Of a stretch of 64,000 nucleotides of DNA, positions 1 through 64,000 are shown piece after piece. The stretch is from Amorphochlora amoebiformis (Eukaryota; Cercozoa; Chlorarachniophyceae), in contig BAAHQB010000060.1 of assembly GCA_054601695.1 (NCBI GenBank), positions 558,001 to 622,000 on the forward strand, in the 5' to 3' direction. Made by a program: the position numbers and the translations under genes. Below the pieces are notes generated by a model. It made no database searches, was not told where the DNA came from, and worked only from the letters and a program-made list of their open reading frames with translations. How positions within the stretch are numbered: position 1 is the first letter of the stretch; each line of letters begins with the position of its first letter.

Positions 1-57
1 AATTTTGATAGAAGTACATGTGTATCTATACGTGTTCATATATACATATACATGTAC

Positions 58-125
<68 letters not shown>

Positions 126-160
126 TATATATATATATATGTTACCGTTTATTAGTTTAC

Positions 161-11128
<10,968 letters not shown>

Positions 11129-11412
11129 CGTGCTGGATAGTGACGCTTGGCGGGCCTCTGTGTAAAGAAATCCCCATTTTTGAAGGGTACCCAACGAGTA
11201 TGTTATTTTGAGGTATTTTCATCGGATAACATCCATCGGTGTTCGTGAGATACCTGAAAAATGGATTTATTATCTAAATGATATTCAAAACTTACCCAAC
11301 TAGATATATGATATCTGGATATATAGTAGAGCAATATCGTTTATATCTCAAAAACATATCCTAATAATTAATATCTTTTCGCCGCCAAAATTTTATAGAT
11401 CCCGAAGCTTTC
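11129..11412. promoter_or_regulatory. Divergent promoter region, ZIP-like / COA1-like genes
   Basis: The 284 bp between the two divergent start codons is free of (TA)n and must hold both core promoters. The COA1-proximal part is AT-rich (11330-11400, with TATAGATC just before the ATG). No element can be identified with certainty by eye. Confidence 0.45.
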
Positions 11413-19398
<7,986 letters not shown>

Positions 19399-19412
19399 TA
19401 TATATTTATATG

Positions 19413-19515
<103 letters not shown>

Positions 19516-19523
19516 ATATATAT

Positions 19524-19554
<31 letters not shown>

Positions 19555-19643
19555 TGTGTATTGGTTTGTGTATGTATGTGCAATATACACATATAATATT
19601 ATATATATTTATATATATGTGTGTGTGTGTGTTTGGGTATATG

Positions 19644-19716
<73 letters not shown>

Positions 19717-19739
19717 ATTTGTGTGTATATGTATGTATG

Positions 19740-19867
<128 letters not shown>

Positions 19868-19937
19868 ATATATATTATATTTACATGCATATATATATAT
19901 ATATATATGTATAAATTTGTATGTGTATGTATGTATG

Positions 19938-19978
<41 letters not shown>

Positions 19979-20147
19979 TATTTAGTTTCTATAAACAAAT
20001 ACAAATATATATATATATATAATATATATATATATAGATATATGTATGTATGTATATATACACGTGCGTGTGTATGCTTAAATTCAAATACGTATTAGCT
20101 ATAAAAAAAAGAAATGCAGGTACTAGTTTGTACCTTGAAGAAATACA

Positions 20148-20228
<81 letters not shown>

Positions 20229-20244
20229 GGTGTGTGTGTGTTTG

Positions 20245-20275
<31 letters not shown>

Positions 20276-20288
20276 CATATATATGTAG

Positions 20289-20374
20289 AGTTTATACATA
20301 AATTTACGTATAATGTTAGAGCTGAAGCACCAGCTCCTTTCGGATTCTCTTTCAACTTTGTACGAAAATATGAG

Positions 20375-20432
<58 letters not shown>

Positions 20433-20582
20433 CATATATACATATATATATATAGGTATTATATATATATACACATATATATATATATATACGTATATCT
20501 ATACACACACATACACACACATATATATATATATTCACATACATTACATACACATATACGTATACACATATTTGTGTGTATG

Positions 20583-20635
<53 letters not shown>

Positions 20636-20645
20636 AAAGATATAC

Positions 20646-20693
<48 letters not shown>

Positions 20694-20695
20694 TA

Positions 20696-20728
<33 letters not shown>

Positions 20729-20733
20729 CCATA

Positions 20734-20765
<32 letters not shown>

Positions 20766-20975
20766 CATATATAATATATATTTATGCTCAAAATACTTAT
20801 ATATATATATAAATATATATATACATATTTATATATATATATATATATATAATATATAAATATATATATATATATATTATATGTGTGGGCGTATGTGTGC
20901 GTGTGTGTTGTGTGTGCGCATACATGTATGCACATATACACAAACATATACATCCATACACGTATATTCACACAC

Positions 20976-21016
<41 letters not shown>

Positions 21017-21025
21017 CATATATAC

Positions 21026-21084
<59 letters not shown>

Positions 21085-21092
21085 TATATAAA

Positions 21093-21151
<59 letters not shown>

Positions 21152-21429
21152 CATATAGATTATATATATATAAATATATATATATACTATATATACGTAC
21201 ATGTAGTATATTAGTATTATTATTAGTATTATTTTTAAATAATATTATTATCATTATTTATCATTATTATCATTATCTTTATCATTATCATTACCGTATG
21301 ATTCATTATTATTATTACTATTACCATTATTATAATTATTATTATTATTATTATATGAATATTATTATTATTATCTTATATATATATATATATATATATA
21401 TGTTCATGTATTTATATATATATATATAC

Positions 21430-21461
<32 letters not shown>

Positions 21462-21511
21462 TACATATAGTTACATCTATAGATATATTCGTATCGTCAA
21501 TGCATGTATAT

Positions 21512-21588
<77 letters not shown>

Positions 21589-21646
21589 TACACAGGCTTC
21601 CACTGATCTGACCACCCTCTCGTATATTACCGCGAGTTTGTCTGGG

Positions 21647-21705
<59 letters not shown>

Positions 21706-21710
21706 TATAT

Positions 21711-21772
<62 letters not shown>

Positions 21773-21841
21773 ATATGGGTGAGTGGTGTGTGTGTATATG
21801 GGTGAGTGGGATATATGGTATGATAACAGATAAATAATACT

Positions 21842-21925
<84 letters not shown>

Positions 21926-22013
21926 ATGTATGTATGTATTTCACACATAAATATGTATATTTATACATATCTTTATACTTACTATACATATATATATATA
22001 TATATATATATCA

Positions 22014-22045
<32 letters not shown>

Positions 22046-22070
22046 GCATATATATATATATATATATATG

Positions 22071-22132
<62 letters not shown>

Positions 22133-22178
22133 GTACATGTAAATAGATGTATGTAAGATTTGTTATGGCATGTACATA

Positions 22179-22258
<80 letters not shown>

Positions 22259-22286
22259 ATGTGTGTGTGTATATGTGTGTGTGTGA

Positions 22287-22332
<46 letters not shown>

Positions 22333-22526
22333 ATACATACATGTAAATGTATATGTATGTATGTATGTATGTATGTGTACATATACATACATAATATATA
22401 ATGTATATATATATATGTATATATATTTAACGCATGGAGACGTACATATATGTTAATATGTATGTACAAACATATTTTCGCAGATACCATGCCGAGGCAT
22501 GAGGACACATAAATATTAATACATAC

Positions 22527-22598
<72 letters not shown>

Positions 22599-22603
22599 TT
22601 ATA

Positions 22604-22635
<32 letters not shown>

Positions 22636-23101
22636 CATACATCCTACATATATATATATATATATATATATATGTGAATAACATATCTTTCTAGATACAA
22701 TGGCGAGTCAGAAGAGCAACTGCAAGAGAAATTATACCAAGCATGTGCGCTGAGGGGATACATCGACGACTTTGATGAGACCTCATATTCGGTACGTGCA
22801 AAATCTAGATAACCTAGATTACACTCCAATACACGTATTCAAGCCTAATTATGTACTAATTACACTATTCAAACCTATTCATGTACGAATTACAATAAGA
22901 AATGTACATATACAGTTTGTGATATGTCTACCTAACCTAACCCTAACCCTAAACCCATACACATGAAATTTGTTTTATTTGTTTTTTTTGACGTAGAATT
23001 GCTTAATCCCACCCATCTGTAGGACGGGTTTGAAAGACATGACCAGGCGCGTGAACGTATCGTATGCTCAGATATCGGGACTTCCGGAGCTTGCATGCTG
23101 A
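20289..23101 (+). CDS. Unrecognised protein, 3' exons (hypothetical)
   Basis: Four exons chain in phase: 20289-20359 ([19 protein letters not shown]..., donor uncertain), 21596-21645 ([17 protein letters not shown]), 22695-22791 ([20 protein letters not shown]...), 22997-23101 ([18 protein letters not shown]..., stop TGA). The third acceptor has TTTCTAG and its donor is GTACGT; the last acceptor follows a T-rich run. I do not recognise the family. The visible C-terminal part is about 107 residues, has one hydrophilic acidic stretch and four cysteines near the end, and shows no membrane helix. The start must lie between 19399 and 20288, but I cannot fix it. The gene is tandem to the COA1-like gene and convergent with the alpha-kinase. 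Confidence 0.55.
21205..21378. repeat. (TTA/TCA)n trinucleotide-rich stretch
   Basis: TTATTATCATTATTA-type sequence with Thr/Asn-free stops in most frames; intronic in the unnamed plus-strand gene. Confidence 0.85.
22480..22505 (+). repeat. Acceptor-side copy of exon 22695-22791
   Basis: TTTTCGCAG is followed by ATACCATGCCGAGGCATGAG, matching the exon start ATACAATGGCGAGTCAGAAG with a few changes, then (TA)n. The copy has an in-frame TGA, so it cannot serve as an exon in that phase. Confidence 0.65.
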
Positions 23102-23119
23102 ATCCGATCGAGTAGTAGT

Positions 23120-23735
23120 TAATTACGTCCTAAACATTCTCTAGATTTCAGCATGGGTAGGATAGCATCTAGATCTAGCTATAGAGCATACTCTAGATAC
23201 TCTCACAGTCTCACTAGACTCGTACTTGTGCATTAATTATACTAGCACACAAAAAATTGTTCGCCACAGAAAAAAACGATCATGATCGACCTGTACGTGC
23301 TTTGTCTGTACGTGTATCATCTAGGTCACTAGCATACCACTAGTCTAGCTAGTATCAGATGGTCTAGAATCACTATGTTACTAGATCATTCTGGAAGTAC
23401 CGTGGTCTTGCCGAATCTCATTAACTAACTAGTTACTATATATTAGAGTTACTAGAGTTAGTTGCACATATCAGTCACGGCACCAATTTAAGATAGATCT
23501 ACTATCTAGCTACATCGATCTACCTAATCTAGCTAATAGATCTACTAGCTAGACTAGATCTAGGTGGATGTACTATATATACTAGGTATATATACGTACG
23601 TACGTACGTACGTACGTACGTACGAGTACTAGACCTAGTAGACATAGTACAATTTCGGATAATATCCAGAATATTGACTAACTTTAAATAATAAGAGATA
23701 ACGGATATCATCGAATGCTATTATCTAGATTATAA
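23120..23735. repeat. CTAG-rich spacer between two convergent genes
   Basis: About 600 bp in which CTAG, TCTAGA, ACTAGT and AGATCTAG motifs recur every 10-25 bp, without (TA)n. It separates the stop of the gene ending at 23101 from the stop of the alpha-kinase at 23910, and includes a (GTAC)n run at 23593-23624. No ORF of interest. Confidence 0.85.
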
Positions 23736-23909
23736 CAAGAATTGGCCTCTGCGGAATTCTTATAACTTAAATTCAACTTCGTGACGATATCATGCATCAC
23801 ATGCAAATAACTTTGACAACTAATTAGTGCGATACTCGATTAACAATACGTCTACTTCGGGACACAAATACGATACCGATAGATTACAAGTACAAGAGTT
23901 GCTGATTTC

Positions 23910-25224
23910 TTACAATACAGCACACCTGCAGCAAGTCGTCAATTCTCCATCCTTCTTATGGCCCAACAGCGGCTGCTTTTTAGAGTTTTGATGCTTGAAG
24001 GCTGGGAGAGGAGGTAGGGCACTTAGGTTACCACTGAACGACAGCTTCACGTTCTCCACTTGGTCACCGTCCATCAACTCTTTCTGTGGCATCGTCATGA
24101 GCAGTTCCTGGTGAGCCTCCTTCGGATTGATAAGCGGGAGCTTGAGAAACTTGCAGATGCTGTTGCAGCGGTGAGTGGAGAAGAATTTCTTGAACCCTCT
24201 CCGCCCCATATTTCCCTTCCCAAAACCTTCACCATTAACCGAGTGGATCTGGGGATCCGTGTATATATCCCCAACTCCCTGAATGTCGCATATCAGTAGC
24301 TGGTGCCGAGACGCTTCGTAGGTGAAGTGAGAGAAGGCGTGGGGAGTATTGCGTTCGTCCTTATTGTTGATGAATCCCCAATTATTGTTGTGCTTCTTAT
24401 AGGTTCCATCGATGTAAGGCTCGACAGCGCAGAGCGGGGCCCTCGGGCGATTCATGAGAGAGATGACGTACGCCTCGACAAACTTGACTTTCTTTGGGGG
24501 CTTGTATATATTGTACATCTTGGCGTACTCCCTCGCGCACCTCTGCGTGGCGACATCCTCCAGGTAGCTCCTGGGATCCTCGAAAGGATCAATGGAAATC
24601 TTTGCAACGTAGTGCTGTGGGCGCCCTAGCCTCTTATCCCTCTTGGACAAGCACGCGAGCATATGATGCGCAAGGCGAAGATTGCCTCGCGCGAACGGGC
24701 AGGGATCGATTTGTACGTCAATGATTTCCCCATCTTTGTCGAATTTACCTTCTTCGAGAATGAATTTAAGGAGGCGGGCCTTCTGGACAGGGATGCGCGA
24801 GAAGTCCGGGAAAGGCCCACCCTTCGTGTCCACTTGCACACCGTTGATCTTGTTGTGCTCGATGGTTCGGGTCCCTGCGGCAACGGATATCTTCCTCTTG
24901 GTAGCATCACGGAGGGGGGGAACGCTTCCCGCAGGAATTTCATCCTCGTATTCCGCCGGCTTGTTGTGCCTGTGTTCGTCTCGAACTTGCGTACCCGTTA
25001 GTTCATCGACGAGCTGACGCTTTCTGGCCTCGTACTAACGATATGGGAGTCAGTTAGGACTAAATTGGGTAAGAATCCGAAACCAAGGTTCATACCTCTG
25101 GAGTATTGATGAGATTCATATTGCTCAGCTTCGTGAGGTCTTCCAATCGGTTCCAAACATTTTGGTTCTCACTTCCCTCCCTTTGGTTCGGAGAGGAGTA
25201 AGTTTGAGCAACAATCATCGCCAT
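23910..25224 (-). CDS. Alpha-kinase (MHCK/EF2K type) with C-terminal CAAX box
   Basis: Two exons, 25224-25096 and 25034-23910 (stop TAA), are split by a 61-nt intron (donor GTATGA, branch-like CTAAC, acceptor GTTAG), phase 0. The product is about 417 residues. It phosphorylates Ser/Thr through the atypical alpha-kinase fold of MHCK, EF2K and TRPM6/7. Visible motifs: ATP-lysine region HYVAKISIDPFEDP; VEPYIDGTYKKHNNNWGF; AFSHFTYE; catalytic LLICDIQGVGDIYTDPQIHS; Gly-rich GEGFGKGNMGRRG; zinc-binding THRCNSIC. All key residues seem present, so it should be active. The protein ends CCRCAVL: CAVL is a CAAX box with terminal Leu (geranylgeranyl type), with two extra upstream cysteines, suggesting membrane attachment. 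The frame stays open upstream to 25407, where an acceptor-like TTTAG could begin a longer exon; 25224 is the first in-frame ATG. No (TA)n interrupts this gene. Confidence 0.93.
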
Positions 25225-25489
25225 GTGCTCGCGTAGCGTCAGGCTACTCTCCAACGTCGCGTAGTGTGGTGTGCTGTCGGCTTGTGCCGCGATGTTATTT
25301 TCTTTAAAAGTGAACAATCTCCTAGACGGTTTCGGATAGAGCGTCTTTTCTGACTTTGAAAAGTCCCGCGCATGTCCCGTGCGAACGCCCAGCAGGCTGA
25401 AGCCGACCTAAATTTTAAATACTTCATTTATATTTTTTCGTACAAAGAGTGATATCGCCCTGAGTCACGCCAGCTCTCGTGTCGTTTCC
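25225..25489. promoter_or_regulatory. Divergent promoter region, alpha-kinase / TPR genes
   Basis: 265 bp separate the first in-frame kinase ATG from the TPR gene ATG. The kinase frame stays open to 25407, so kinase 5' sequence may take up part of it. The AT-rich core lies at about 25408-25445. No satellite is present. Confidence 0.4.
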
Positions 25490-32928
<7,439 letters not shown>

Positions 32929-32984
32929 ACTTGAGCAATACAAGGCTCTTTCTATTCATGCTGGTAGTAGAAAGGGCTTGAGCT

Positions 32985-33425
32985 CGCCTTATTCGAATTC
33001 AAGTCTGACCGAATAACTTAGTCAATCACAGCATATACTGATCTAGTGATTATACTCTCTAGACTCTAGATCCTAGATCTAGTAGATACTAGAGATGTCT
33101 AGCGTCTAGAATAAAACAAAATGTATAGCTAGTATCTAGAGTATCTAGTATAGATATATACTAGATATAATAATATTACTAGGACTAGTACAGTAGTAAA
33201 TAAATATAATATATATCTAGTATCTAGAGTCTATCAGTATATAGCTAGTAGTACTAGAAGATGGTGACCATTGTTGAACCTTTGACACTAACTCTAGGCT
33301 GATCTGGCCACTCTACTAGATCTAGCACTATCAGTTACTGCCTAGATCTAGAGATACTGGCACTAGAGCTGTAGAGTTTGATCAATCTGGGAATTTCCTG
33401 GTGACTAGATTTTCATATATAATAT
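32985..33425. repeat. CTAG-rich spacer between TPR gene and RPAP1 (convergent)
   Basis: Same composition as 23120-23735: TCTAGACTCTAGATCCTAGA-like sequence, ending just before the RPAP1 3' side. Lies between the TAA at 32928 and the TAG at 33585. Confidence 0.85.
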
Positions 33426-33584
33426 ATGCTATATATATATATACCTAGATACATGTGTATATATGTGTGTGTATGTATCAGTAGTGTTAAAATATTAATC
33501 TTGTAACGGTTGAACAATGAACTTGAATTACAATCAACGCGCCTCTGGACACTCCAGACACTACGATCTGGACTATACCAGCTA

Positions 33585-64000
<30,416 letters not shown>

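Noticed and set aside
24303-25017. Several 75-110-codon plus-strand ORFs opposite the alpha-kinase
   Set aside because: Antisense shadows of a conserved kinase reading frame.

Overview
The window is nuclear DNA from a eukaryote, most likely a unicellular protist; I cannot fix the lineage. It contains spliceosomal GT-AG introns, very short exons, TTAGGG/CCCTAA-type interstitial repeats, and huge (TA)n tracts that fill most of the introns. Stops TAA, TAG and TGA are all used as terminators, so the code looks standard. Almost all long 'ORFs' are simple-sequence translations (Ile/Tyr, Arg/Glu, Ser/Leu or Arg/Val repeats). The real coding sequence appears only when short islands between the satellites are read as exons and their splice phases are chained.

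Six genes can be built this way. (1) 161-11128, minus: ZIP/SLC39-like metal transporter, 3' part beyond the left edge. (2) 11413-19398, plus: small mitochondrial COA1/TIM21-family protein, complete. (3) 20289-23101, plus: 3' exons of an unrecognised gene. (4) 23910-25224, minus: alpha-kinase with a C-terminal CAAX box. (5) 25490-32928, plus: TPR-repeat protein of about 430 residues. (6) 33585-64000, minus: RPAP1 (RNA polymerase II-associated protein 1), about 42 exons, start beyond the right edge. Genes 1/2 and 4/5 are divergent with roughly 265-285 bp between start codons. Genes 3/4 and 5/6 are convergent, and both convergent spacers are rich in CTAG.

Introns between about 22.8 and 26.2 kb are ordinary in size (61-205 nt). 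Elsewhere they reach 0.1-4 kb, filled by (TA)n, telomere-like hexamers, GA/CT tracts and minisatellites.

The most striking signal is that many exons are accompanied by partial copies of themselves. Copies upstream of an exon (in sense) keep the 3' splice site and the exon's beginning; copies downstream keep the exon's end and the 5' splice site. (TA)n separates them. This is seen in at least five of the six genes and looks like intron growth by repeated duplication anchored at splice junctions.

Exon calls rest on reading frame, splice sites and phase continuity seen in the sequence. Family names come from recalled domain motifs without a database search.
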